A DNA stretch of 64,000 bases from Lunularia cruciata (GCA_948567375.1 OX419761.1:49478501-49542500); one strand, 5' to 3'; positions 26,436 to 36,123 are shown, numbered from the stretch's first letter. The notes: generated by a model from the letters alone, not told the origin. Translations and numbers: made by a program.

Positions 26436-28355
26436 CTATTGGTAATCATGGGCTTCTTGAAGTCGCACAAGTCGAAGATCACCTTTGGTTGGAACATAGA
26501 TCTGGTCTGCATGGAATAAAAGGCCTTCCTTGAAGGAGAAGGTGTTGTATTCCTTGTCGCGTGCTGTTACACGACCGTGTACCATTTGGAAGAAGGGATC
26601 TTGCTGTAGGGCTAACCGAAACTCGTTGTGAACCTTAGGATCAATTGACACCGTCGTAATTGCTGCCGCGATGAGAGGAAGAGACTTCAAATCAGGTCGT
26701 CGTGATAGAGCATCAGGGATGACATGGAACCAACCTGGTTTGTACTCAAGTTTGATGTCAAACAATTAGAGTTGCTCTTCCCATCGATGATGTCGACTCT
26801 TCATGTGCTCTAGGTGTAAGGTCTGCAACAATGGCTTGTGATCAGTTTGCATGATCACTTGTTTCCCCAAGAGATAATGCCTCCATACCTTGGTGGCATA
26901 TACCATTGCAAGTTGTTCCCGATCTCGAGCAGAGTAATTTCTTTCAGCTGTATTTAGTCGGCGAGACACAAAGGCAATAGGATGTAGTCCATCTGGAAAT
27001 TCTTGTTGCAACACAGCTCCAATTGCAAAGTTAGAAGCATCAAAATCAACCACACAAGGTAGTTGAGGATCATATGGTTGAAGAATGGGTCTTGAAGACA
27101 CCATATGCTTTAACTTCTGGAATGCTTCTTCATGCTTGGTGGTCCATTGGAAGTTCGAGTTCTTTCCCAAGAGGTCAGTCAATGGTGCAGCCACGTGAGC
27201 ATAATAGTGGATGAACTGTCGGTAAAAACTGGCCAATTCGTTGAACGCTCGTACTTTGGTAGCATCCTTCGGGGTAGGCCAATCAGTAATGGCCTTGATC
27301 TTCTCTTCTTCCATCTTGATCCCCTCTGATGAGATCTTATGACCCAAGAAGGTAACCTCCTTCTACCAAAAAGCACACTTTGACTTCTTGCAGTAAAATT
27401 TCCACTGTTGTAGTCGTCTTAGGACTTCTCGCACATGATTCATATGTTCTGCCTCTGTCTTACTATAGATTAAGATATCATCTAAGAACACTACCACAGA
27501 CTGATCCAATAGCCCCTCCAACACCCAATGCATCTGATCCATGAAGACTGCTGGAGCATTAGTGAGTCCGAAAGGTAGAACTCTCCACTCAAAATGTCCA
27601 TACCTTGTACGAAAGGTAGTCTTTTTCACGTCCTCTCCTTCAATAGGAATTTGCCAATAGCCGTTACGAAGATCTAGCTTGGAAAAGTATTGTGCTCCAC
27701 TTAATTGATCAAGCAAGTCATCGATCCGAGGCAAGGGATATGCATTCTTCACGGTTTGCTTATTGGGCCCACGGTAATCAATACAGAAACGAAGTCTTCC
27801 ATCCTTCTTTGGAACAAATAGTACCGGTGCTCCCCAAGGGGAGGTACTATGTTGTATGAAATCCTTCTCCAACAACTCTGTAAGTGTTGTTCGCAACTCC
27901 TCCAACTCCTTTGGTGAGAGCCGATAGATTGGTCTACTCACTGGAGTACTCCCTGGCAATAACTCGATCTTGAAGGGCATAACTCGATCAGAGGGTAATC
28001 CCTTTGGCAGATCATCCGGAAACACATCTGCAAACTCTTGAACTATCCGATCAACCGTCACTTGATGCGGCACTTGGCCCTCCTCAGATTGTTCTTGTGC
28101 AATCGGCTTGATCCACACCGCGAATACAGACTTATCTTCCTCCAAAGCTTGCTCTATGGCTGCTTCATTAACAAACTTCCCTTCTAGGGACTCATCTCTC
28201 TTCCGAGCTTGCTCCATGGTTGCCTTCCTGGCAAACTTCCCATCTTGGGACTCATCTCCCTTCCAGATTTGCTCTATGGCTACCTTCTCGACAAACTTCC
28301 CATCTTGGGACTGACTATTCTTAGGTGTCTTACTCAGAGGTGCCAGACAACCTAA
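26436..28355 (-). pseudogene. Element A reverse transcriptase and RNase H
   Basis: RT motifs in order: [44 protein letters not shown] and [11 protein letters not shown] (catalytic DD), then LGHKIS. RNase H follows with VVDFDASNFAIGAVL, a DREQLAMVYA block and QTDHKPL. The region begins after the protease with a linker of three 20-residue repeats (28141-28312). Stops at 27363 (TAG) and 26766 (TAA) are the only breaks and the frame is otherwise continuous. Both fit a C-to-T change of CAG and CAA. The catalytic residues themselves are intact. Confidence 0.92.
28141..28312 (-). repeat. Three tandem 60-bp (20-residue) repeats in the pol linker of element A
   Basis: Units at 28141-28200, 28201-28260 and 28261-28312, period exactly 60 bp. 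Each encodes a variant of S-x-D/E-GKF-x-x-x-A-x-EQ plus a charged tail, between protease and RT. Element B has only one recognisable unit here (about 59220-59285), so the array expanded in the lineage of A. Confidence 0.9.
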
Positions 28356-28790
28356 TCAGAAATTCCTACCTTGGTGTTGTACTTGAATTTGGTGTCGGGT
28401 CCAATCAAATTGAACCTTATGACATTCAAGCCAAGGTAGACCCAGAATGATATCATAGTGTAGAGGTGCCACTACAAACCTCATACACTCCAAATACTCA
28501 TTCCCAATCTTGAAGGTAACAGGATGCAAGGTGCGGAATGCAGAACCCTTTCTACCATCCGCCATCATCAAACTACTTCCAATCACTGGCTTGATAGGAA
28601 TACCTAATTCCTTTGCTACTTGTATAGACATGCAATTCTCTGAACTTCCAGAATCAACCAAAATTCTACAACCCCGATTAGATATCATACCTTGCAAGTG
28701 AAGCAAACTTGCATAGGTCGAGCCTTCAATCCCATTGGAACTAATCAAGCTCCCAATAGGCGGCTCAAAATCTCCTACTGGGATTCCTCG
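28356..28790 (-). pseudogene. Element A protease (start of pol, reached by -1 frameshift)
   Basis: Retropepsin-like aspartic protease with the catalytic motif ILVDSGSSENCM and, 3' of it, ILGLPWLECH. It lies in the -1 frame relative to gag. No ATG-start is needed if it is made by frameshifting at 28790-28796; the first ATG in frame would skip little of the domain. The reading frame ends at a TGA at 28356, where relatives and reading-through suggest an arginine CGA, and then continues into RT in the same frame. Confidence 0.88.
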
Positions 28791-28796
28791 TTTCCC
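28752..28796 (-). promoter_or_regulatory. Probable -1 ribosomal frameshift signal (gag to pol)
   Basis: Slippery heptamer G GGA AAC at 28796-28790, in the gag frame as XXXYYYZ. A 7-base spacer follows (28789-28783), then a 9-bp stem (CCCAGTAGG at 28782-28774 with CCTATTGGG at 28760-28752, one G-U pair) with a 13-base loop. The gag TAG stop (28777-28775) lies in the stem, and a TGA closes the -1 frame just 5' of the heptamer, so the overlap window is about two dozen bases. Element B keeps the layout at 58737-58781, with heptamer AGGAAAC and a fully paired stem. Confidence 0.8.
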
Positions 28797-29674
28797 TGAT
28801 CATTCCGCTCCACAACCTCCACTTGGGCAACTTGTCGAGGTCGTCCATTCTTGAGTGGACATTCAGCAATGCGATGCCCCAACTGGCGACAATAAAAACA
28901 ACCTCCATTTTGTTGTAATCTTTCTCTATCTGCTATGCCAAGTGGTCTTCGTTGGATAGCATCAATCTCCATTGGTACCGGTTCTTCCACTCGTGGTACT
29001 GGTGGGTTTTGTGTAGGTCAAGGTCGAGACCAAGTTGTCGCAACTAAGGAATCAAAACACTCAGCCAATTGCATGGCTTGTTCTACATTCTGTGGCTCTC
29101 GCATGGTCACCTCCAATCTGGTTTGTGACTTCAATCCTCGCACAAATCGATCCAGAACTTCACCTTCTTGGATATCTGGAATTTGCATGATGATATTCTG
29201 AAATTGTGTGATGTAGCTTCTCACTGAGCCAATTTGCCTCAACTCTGCCAATTTATCTCGTGCAGCTCGGGTGGCATTTATAGTCTGAAATCGACCAAGT
29301 ATTGCATCCTTGAATTCTGCCCATGTAAAAATTGGTGTAACAATTTGTCGTTCAGCTCTTTCTACTCGGAATCGCCACCAAAGTTTTGCCACTCCATCCA
29401 ATTGGCTAGAAGCCAAGAGAATTTGTTTCCGCTCGTCTTGAAGATTGGTGGCTTCAAAGTAACGTTCACAGTCAAACAAAAAATTCTCCATTGTGCCTGG
29501 AAGATTCTTGCCTTCAAACACCTTGGGTTTTGGAAATCAAATGCGATCTTCTCCATCTCAAACTGGCGCTCTATCTATTTGTTCTCGTCGTTGCTGGTCT
29601 CGTTCATCCAACAATCGAGTAAGATGCTCGATTTGTTGTTGCATTGCAAGGATAACATCCGGTATTGCCGCCAT
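28775..29674 (-). pseudogene. Element A gag with CCHC zinc knuckle
   Basis: Begins with ATG at 29674 (MAAIPDVILAMQQQIEHL, a coiled-coil-like start). It contains the Ty3-type capsid region (ENFLFDCERYFEA, then VAKLWWRFR, FKDAILGRFQ, GSVRSYITQFQNI) and ends with a zinc knuckle CFYCRQLGHRIAEC (CX2CX4HX4C) and a TAG stop at 28775. Length is 299 codons. Three in-frame TGA stops (29558, 29537, 29018) break it; each fits CGA to TGA. Gag would form the virus-like particle and bind the element RNA. Confidence 0.9.
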
Positions 29675-29932
29675 CGCTAGTACTCTATTCCACTACCCGC
29701 AATTTATCTAGTTGATTAACACATAGATACAACACGTCCACCGTTCTCCATAAGTTACAACTGGAAGTATCAAGGGTTCCTCTGACACGGTGATCATATG
29801 TAGAAAATCCTACCCAAAGCGTGAGGTGATGAATTGTGTGAAACGATGCTTTGGTAATATCTGGACATGAAAGTCCCAATGGTTTGGCGGAAGTGGATTT
29901 GGTGGTCCATAAATTCCATCCATCCCATTCCT

Positions 29933-29944
29933 GCTCTGATACCA
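29933..29944 (-). promoter_or_regulatory. Primer-binding site of element A (initiator Met-tRNA)
   Basis: The minus strand reads TGGTATCAGAGC one base inside the 5' LTR, the usual plant initiator methionine tRNA complement. Element B has TGGCATCAAAGC at the same place. Confidence 0.93.
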
Positions 29945-30049
29945 ATGTAAAAGACCAAAACCGAGGAGAGAAATAGGAGAATGGAAGCTCACATTGGGAC
30001 ACTTGAATGAGGGAAAACTCCGAATGCCTAGCATGAGCTTCGGCCTTGG

Positions 30050-30057
30050 TATTTATA
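30050..30057 (-). promoter_or_regulatory. TATA box of the element A 5' LTR
   Basis: The minus strand reads TATAAATA within CTATAAATACC; it is conserved in elements B (CTATAAATACC at both LTRs) and D (CTATAAATATC). Confidence 0.85.
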
Positions 30058-30076
30058 GGTAGCATACAAGACCCTT

Positions 30077-30298
30077 GAAGCTTCTCAAGAAGTTTCCTTG
30101 AGCCGCTTTCTTGGAGTGCAAGCCAAGTTAACTAGGAAGCTTCTCAAGAAGCTTCCTTCTAGAAGCCGCCTACTTGGCGTGCAAGCTAAGCTAGTTAGAA
30201 GCTTCTAGAAGCTTCCTTCTAGAAGCTACTTGCTTAGGGCGCAAGTTAACTAGTTGGGAAGCTTCCTAAGAAGCTTCTTAGATGCTTCTAGAATATTC
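30077..30298 (-). promoter_or_regulatory. Heat-shock-element array in LTR U3
   Basis: Repeated inverted GAA/TTC pentamers, the heat-shock factor binding unit. A perfect four-unit element GAAGCTTCTAGAAGCTTC lies at 30198-30215, a perfect three-unit TTCTAGAATATTC at 30286-30298, and at least six more GAAnnTTC or TTCnnGAA pairs lie between. All lie upstream of the TATA box. The other LTR has the same array at 24858-25079. This predicts transcription driven by heat or related stress; it is not shown by the sequence alone. Confidence 0.82.
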
Positions 30299-30368
30299 TA
30301 GGCTATTTTGTCTTATTCTCTACTTCGTAAGCCCGACTAACTTTGTCACTAAACTCCATATTGTTACA

Positions 30369-30373
30369 GGTTC
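30369..30373. other. Target-site duplication of element A, right
   Basis: GGTTC directly after the 5' LTR; matches 24722-24726. Confidence 0.9.
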
Positions 30374-30455
30374 CCACATTCTTAGTCCATGGTGTGCTAC
30401 CTTAATAATCATCAAATGTTCATCAAAAATCATCTTGAGTGAGAGATAGACAAGG
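30374..30455 (+). repeat. Repeat R1, copy 2, right part
   Basis: Resumes the homology with copy 1 (CTTAGTCCATGGTG, then CATCTTGAGTGAGAGA) and fades out near 30455, where copy 1 fades near 12860. Confidence 0.6.
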
Positions 30456-30562
30456 GGTGATTGGTCTTCAAGGCAATGAATATTTCAAAATGAGTGGTTT
30501 TGTATATAGTGGTTTTGTTTTTATAATGCAAAATGAACTAGAGGTGAGTGCTTCTAGTCCAA

Positions 30563-30655
30563 TTATATGGTATACCCTATGATGGGTAAAGATTAGGAGG
30601 CCGGGTGCTATGGAGCCCCATCTTTAGTTGCATGTCTGCAATCTATACCATATAA
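30563..30655. repeat. 12-bp perfect inverted repeats flanking about 70 bases
   Basis: TTATATGGTATA at 30563-30574 and its exact complement at 30644-30655. They enclose a GC-richer segment. Size suggests a hairpin or a tiny MITE-like unit. No target duplication was recognised. Confidence 0.7.
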
Positions 30656-30674
30656 AGAATGAACTAGCTATAGG

Positions 30675-31007
30675 TCAAGTACATCTAGGACATAACCGCT
30701 GTCCTTGAAGAGCTACCGTGAGGAGAGGAGTCATACATGCCATATGCCATCCTCTCGAACAACTATCACACACTAACATAGTAGTAGCTCTACCAAAAGA
30801 GCCACATAACATACACCTCAAGCCTACACGTACAAGTGCCAAGCTTGGGTCTATAATACCATCAATGTTTGGGAGGTGGCATGGTGCACAATTACGCACA
30901 TGATCCTTCCAAACAACACCATCACGTCCTTCTAACACAAGGACTCCAGATGGCAAAACCTCACAAACTCTCAAGATATTGTGGCTTGTCAAAACATCAA
31001 GTGTCAT
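30675..31007 (-). pseudogene. Element C C-terminal PHD finger
   Basis: The end of the polyprotein carries CMLCGS, MLVCDSC, SRGWHMAC and LCPRC, that is CxxC...CxxC...HxxC...CxxC, a complete C4HC3 PHD signature. PHD fingers commonly bind histone H3 tails, so by analogy with chromodomains this module may guide integration; that is inference. The part before it (VCEVLPSGVLVLEGRDG) resembles the SH3-like integrase tail. This 110-codon piece is uninterrupted to its stop. Confidence 0.8.
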
Positions 31008-31412
31008 CCGTGCTATCTGCTATAGATATACATAGTCTCTTGGATGAAATTGATAGATCGAGGGTCTATAACCTCCTCCTCAAATGGTAGCATAGCATAA
31101 AGTATCTCTATGCTAAGTAATTTCCAAGTTCTCAAAGGCCATTGGCATCACTCTCCAAAAGATCTCTGCCCGCTAAGAACATGCGCTCATCCATACATCG
31201 AGGTCATCTAAGTCCAAAACTACAGTAGTATCTCAATAAATGGCTGTAGGTAAATCAAGATCTTGTCCATAGAGTAGAAAGTACGAAGAGAAGGATGCTA
31301 ATGAGGCTTGCCGGCTGAACCAATAGCCCATGGCCAACCAAGGTAACTGGAGATTCCAATCTCCCAAGTGGCCTCTCTGCAAACCATACTTTTGCAATCC
31401 TCTCTTCACCGT

Positions 31413-31928
31413 CTAAACCACTCTCTCTGCTAACCCATCTACCTCAGGGTGATCTCTGGATGTAGTATAATGATCAATCAAAGCCTTGTAACACAAGACT
31501 TGAAACTCCCTCAAGAACTCTATACCCTGATCAGTCAAAACCTCAGCTGGTGCACCAAAATGACTAAGAGCTTGATCCAAGAGCAAGTAAGCTATCCCTT
31601 CAATAGACTTGTCAGGAAGTGCCACCAACTCAATCCACTTGGAGAAGTGCTCCACCATCACCAAAACATACCAATGATGTCTCATAGTCAACGATAAAGG
31701 TCTAGCAAAGTACAAACTCCAATGGTAACCCAATCCCATGATAGATAATGGGTGTAACCATGGTGTAGGAGCATTGAATGATGCTCTAACTTGGTCACAA
31801 ACCACACATTTGGCAACAAATTGTTGTACCTTGGTTTGCATACCGCACCACCAATAATGACTACGGAGTAATCTATATGTACGCTTTACTCCAAAATGTC
31901 CTAGCTCCTCATGAGCATGACGGACCAA
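31413..31928 (-). pseudogene. Element C integrase
   Basis: Zinc region HAHEELGHFG...CVVCDQ (HHCC) and core YVLVMVEHFSKWIEL, AEVLTDQGIEF and SRDHPEVDGLAERVV. The expected first catalytic aspartate region reads SLYFARPL, so that Asp is apparently lost, whereas the second (TDQG) and the Glu (LAERVV) remain. This copy would be inactive even without its stops. Confidence 0.85.
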
Positions 31929-32399
31929 CTATGGTCTCTGAGATAGAAGTGGTACTACTCACACTCTACCATCCTCTCATACACGCAAAAGGTATCTGCC
32001 CTCCAATCTAAACCGTCTGGCTTGCTGAAGAACATTGTCTCTCTCCTTGGCCCCAACTGTGCCACCCATAACACCAATGCAAAGATAGTCTATCACTAAG
32101 ACATCATCATGAATGTCTCGCTGAACTATACCAATATCTTCACTCTTTGGATCTATGACCTCAATAACTCCTCCTATATGCATTGAGAGAGATACCACCA
32201 AAGCCTCTGAAAATATACATAGAAAGGCCAATGCATGCTAGCCTGGCATCATCTCCTCATCTGTCTCACCATGCCAACATGCTCCGGTCTGATCATGCTG
32301 GTTGGGACATGGGTTTCTACTCAACCTATTTGCATCACGGTTCACCATTCCAGGTCTGTGAATAATTGTAAAGTCATACTTCTATAAATTTAGAGCTCA

Positions 32400-33649
32400 T
32401 CATGCAAGCTTCCTTGAAAGCTTGTCAGACTCCATCAACCACTTCAGTGATTGATAATCATTGATTAGAGTGAAGGGGTTACCAAATAGGTAACATAAAA
32501 AATGTACTACTACCCAAATTGCTACCAAGCACTCTCCCTCATATGAACTATACTTCACCTCCACTGAAATGTTAGAGCAACTAGCGTAGGCCACCAAAAA
32601 CTCCTTCCCCTCATCATCATGTTGGGTGAGCACCGCTCCAAGCCCCAACATACTCCAATCAGTATGAACCTGAAATGGTCATCCTTTGATCAGTCTCCTC
32701 AAAATAGGAGCAGATGTTAATGTCTCCTTGAGCTCTACAAAAGCTCTCTCTTTCTTATCTCCCCAACACCACTCCTGTGTAAGCTTGGTCAGCTTTGTCA
32801 AGGCCTTGGCAATGGCACTAAATCCTCTAATATAATGGCAATAGAAGTTTGCCAACCCAAGGAAAGCTTGCACTCTGCTCACATCTGTAGGCCAAGGAAT
32901 ATGTGCAATAGCCTCCACCTTGGTCTATTGAACACCAAGTCCTCCGGGGTAGATAGTGCGACCCAAATACTCAACCTACTCGTGGAAGAACCTACACTTC
33001 CCAGGATGTAATTTGAGTCCATGAGATCTCAACCTCTCAAACACCTCCAACAATTGTCTCTCATGCTCCTCCATAATAGTGCTATAGACCAAAATGTCAT
33101 CAATATAGCACCGAGCAAAATCCAATCCAGCTAGGATCCTCTCCATGACCCTCTGGAACTCAACGGAGTGTTCTTTAACCCATCCTTACCGTGAGGATCA
33201 ATAGCCCAGGATGTTATCTTGGACTTATCCTCCTCCCTGATTGGCAACTGATGATATTCTGCTCAAAGATCCAAAGTACTGAAGACCTTTGCATGCCCAA
33301 TTGCATCAAAAATCTCTTTCGGTGTAGGCATGGCATACCAATCAGCCCTGGTTTGTCGGTTGATAGGATGGTAATCTACACACATCTGCCTATCTATGTA
33401 CTTGCCATGCATATCCTTCTTGGCTAGCATCACTATTGCTAATGCATACTCTCTATGTGAAATCTCCACCAAACCAACCTCAAAAAGGTCACTACTTTGG
33501 CTCTGAATCAATGTCCTCTCCATCTCACTATATTGATAAGGACATTGGAGAATTGGTGTATTGCTAGTCAACTCAATCTGTATACTAGGTCCTTTTAGAG
33601 CACCTAAATCCTTCATACTAAAGGCAAAACAACTCGTGTGGCTCCTCAA
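32400..33649 (-). pseudogene. Element C reverse transcriptase and RNase H
   Basis: RT N-terminal portion (IQIELTSNTPI, QMCVDYHPINRQTRADWYAM, AKVFSTLDL), thumb/connection (VSRVQAFLGLANFYCHYIRG) and RNase H (LGAVLTQHDDEGKEF, YSSYEGECLVAIW, LINDYQSLKWLMES). The catalytic palm between 33263 and 32918 is broken by stops. In RNase H the usual TDHQPL reads NDYQSL. Confidence 0.82.
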
Positions 33650-34639
33650 GAACCTCCAAACTATCTATTTTCCTCCCTAGTAAGCTTGGGTCCAAGATCT
33701 GGCTCCCAAGTATCTTCTATAACTATAGTAGGAGTGGAAGACATATTGACTGGCTGCTACAATGGGCCCTTGGGAGCAATAGTGTCATGCTCCCAACCAC
33801 TAGAGGTCCCAACCTCCGTGTGAAAAATCCCTCCACTATGGCTACAAGCTCTACACGTTCTCTAGCTGCATCCCAAGTGGACCAAGGGTGTAATCCAAGT
33901 AGCCCACGCTCACCTAGATGGACTCCAAGTAGACCACTCTCCCTAGTAGCTACTAGTTGTGTCCCAAAAATACCATGTCCACTTGGTCCATTGCCCCCAA
34001 CATGTGCATGAGTCATCTTGATAGGCATAGGGCTCACAAGTGTCCGAGTGGTGATGCCTATCAAGCGCATCCTATGCTGCTCTACCAAGCCAAGGCTCAC
34101 AATCTAGGTCAAACAGTTTAAGTCCATAGCCTGACCTAACACTTGATGCTTGGATGCCTTTGACACCGCTAGAACAGTGGTAATACCGGTGCAAAAGCCC
34201 ATTGCATGCTCTCTCTCATCAGCATTGGGCTCCACTAATTGCTATAACTGTGAGTCCCAAACAAGTCCAGGTCCTCCCTCTCAAAAAGCATGAGAGCTTG
34301 AGAAACTCATGAGTGTAGTAAATGTGGCTCTAGGCTGTCCAACTAGGTCCACCACTGCCATAGATGACCTATCATCCACTACCCCTGTTTGAGACTGATA
34401 CCTAACATCCAAGATATCATCAACAAGGATGTGGTCAAGTCGTTGAATCCCATCATAAGCACACTGTAGAACCTCTCTGGGTAAGAGGTTTGTCCACCAA
34501 AGACAAAGACAAAGAGCCTGTGACTCCACTCTAGCTGCATCTAACAATACAGTAGGTCCCACCCAAGAATGGACCTGATGTGTATTCACCACCACTTTGG
34601 TGCGAGAATCACCCATCAAAAGAACATTCTCCAAAAGGT

Positions 34640-35674
34640 AAGTTGGAGAAATGGACTGATGAACCTAGAGATGTCATAATATCCGTAATATCTCCCAAAA
34701 CACACCACATGGAAGTCTCAATGAAGACTGTTGACAGTGTGGTGGATGATGCTGACAACCTTGATCCTCAAGAGCTGAATGCCAATTTAGAGATTTGAAC
34801 CGTATTTTTGAATCTCTTTAGAAACGGGTTCTCAATATTGAGGACCAGCTGCTCTGCATTGAAGTTCAAACTGAAGCTTAGGGAACTTTTGAAGATCTGA
34901 AAAAATTGTTTGAAATATTTTAGAGCAAGGTCTGCGAGGTTGCCGTCAAAGCCAAATGCAAGAAACTTCAAAACTTGCATCAAATGACGATTCATGACAT
35001 GTTCATTGATAAATATTGAACCCTAAATTCTCTGTCAAAAAATGCATAATAAACCGGGATGGTTACTTAAATAGGGGCATACTTAACCAAGAGTGTAATG
35101 TACATGTGAAATATTATTTGGATAATTATATTCATAGTAAAATATCAACTAATAAATCTTTAATTCTTATCTCAAAAAAGTATGCTCATGATGCAAATTA
35201 AAACATATCAGCCTAGACTAACATAGCCTAAAACAATTTATTTCCATGATATTCTCTTTGTGGTGAATATAATATATTTAAAAATGATTATTATTCTTTT
35301 GAAATATACATCAAATAGAAACTACAAACCTAGAATTAGTAATACTTAAAAGAATAGACTAGTTTAATATTTAATGTAAATTTCATTGCATTTAAGAGCT
35401 TACTCAATATACAAAAAATCTAGAAAATTATAAAGAGTATAACTATAAAGTACGTGAAATATGAATCTAAAAAATGAACCGTTTATATATACAAAATATA
35501 ATTTAAATTACAGATCATGAAATATAACATTCTAATTGTCTTGGTATATCTGGTACATGATACATGTAGACTTCAAGCTAAAATCCAAAAGGATACTATA
35601 TGTCCGTCCCACAAATGTACTATGAGTGCCACATATATTTAGAACAAAAAAATTGATATAAAAAATTTAACAAC
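34640..35674. other. AT-rich stretch without a recognised feature
   Basis: After a short open frame (34580-34798) of no known family, the sequence becomes very AT-rich with no motif that I can support. Confidence 0.4.
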
Positions 35675-35796
35675 TATAGAGTAAAACCTCCCAATAGTGA
35701 CATACATCTGTACTGGCTATCGATGTCACTATTGAGAGGTTGTCACTAACCAAAGGAAAGTGCGCAGCCTCTTTCCCACATGAGCCTCGATGATCT

Positions 35797-36120
35797 TGAA
35801 TGTTCTGGAACTTGGGTGCCTGATCTACACATCTTTTCCCCACTCTAGCTACTTATCCCCATTAGTCTAGACGTTCTTGAGCATTCTAGAACTTGGGTGC
35901 TAGAAACTTCTTGAGTTTGGAACTTGGGTGCCTGGCCTACACACCTTTTTCCCACTTTGGCTATTTATCTGCGTGTCTTAGAGTTCTTGAGTATTTTGGA
36001 ACTTGGGTGCCCAACCTACACACCTTTTTCCCACTCTTGCTATTTATCTGTGTGATTCTCTACATTCTTGAGCATTCTGGAACTTGGGTGCCCGACCCAC
36101 ACACATTTTTCCCACTCTCG
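35797..36120 (+). repeat. Tandem repeats inside the Tigger 5' region (about 75-110 bp units)
   Basis: Four to five imperfect units share GGAACTTGGGTGCC, CTACACACCTTTTTCCCACTC and GCTATTTATC. Each unit also has TTCTGGAA or TTCTAGAA, a two-unit heat-shock-type core. They lie between the left terminal repeat and the transposase. Confidence 0.75.
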
Positions 36121-36123
36121 CTA

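Larger units (their letters stand above)
24727..30368 (-). mobile_element. Element A: Ty3/gypsy chromovirus, complete in structure, inactivated
   Basis: A 5642-bp element on the minus strand, flanked by 5-bp duplications GGTTC. Order in its own direction: 5' LTR, primer-binding site matching initiator Met-tRNA, gag with zinc knuckle, -1 frame switch, protease, RT, RNase H, integrase, chromodomain, polypurine tract, 3' LTR. The integrase-before-end order with a C-terminal chromodomain places it among chromoviruses. LTRs of 423 bp differ at only three sites, so insertion is recent. Nine in-frame stops and one single-base frameshift make it non-autonomous. Relatives are element B (57107-62781) and element D (from 63306). 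It is a retrotransposon; no envelope gene is present. Confidence 0.93.
29946..30368 (-). repeat. 5' LTR of element A (423 bp)
   Basis: Same length and ends as the 3' LTR. U3 holds the heat-shock-element array. The TATA box is at 30057-30050, so R and U5 are the last roughly 80 bases. Confidence 0.95.
30675..34634 (-). mobile_element. Element C: gypsy-type retroelement relic with a PHD finger after integrase
   Basis: Minus-strand pol relic in the order RT (33649-32679), RNase H (32651-32400), integrase (31928-31413) and PHD finger (to 30675). It belongs to a different lineage from element A: RT, RNase H and integrase sequences differ and a PHD finger replaces the chromodomain. Several stops separate the pieces. 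The N-terminal region 33723-34634 is open in parts but I cannot assign it as gag or protease. No LTR pair, primer-binding site or polypurine tract was found, so the ends are those of recognisable coding sequence. Confidence 0.75.

Noticed and set aside
24727-30368. Endogenous pararetrovirus or envelope-bearing retrovirus
   Set aside because: Has LTRs, an integrase and a chromodomain, with no movement, coat or envelope gene; it is an ordinary LTR retrotransposon in structure.
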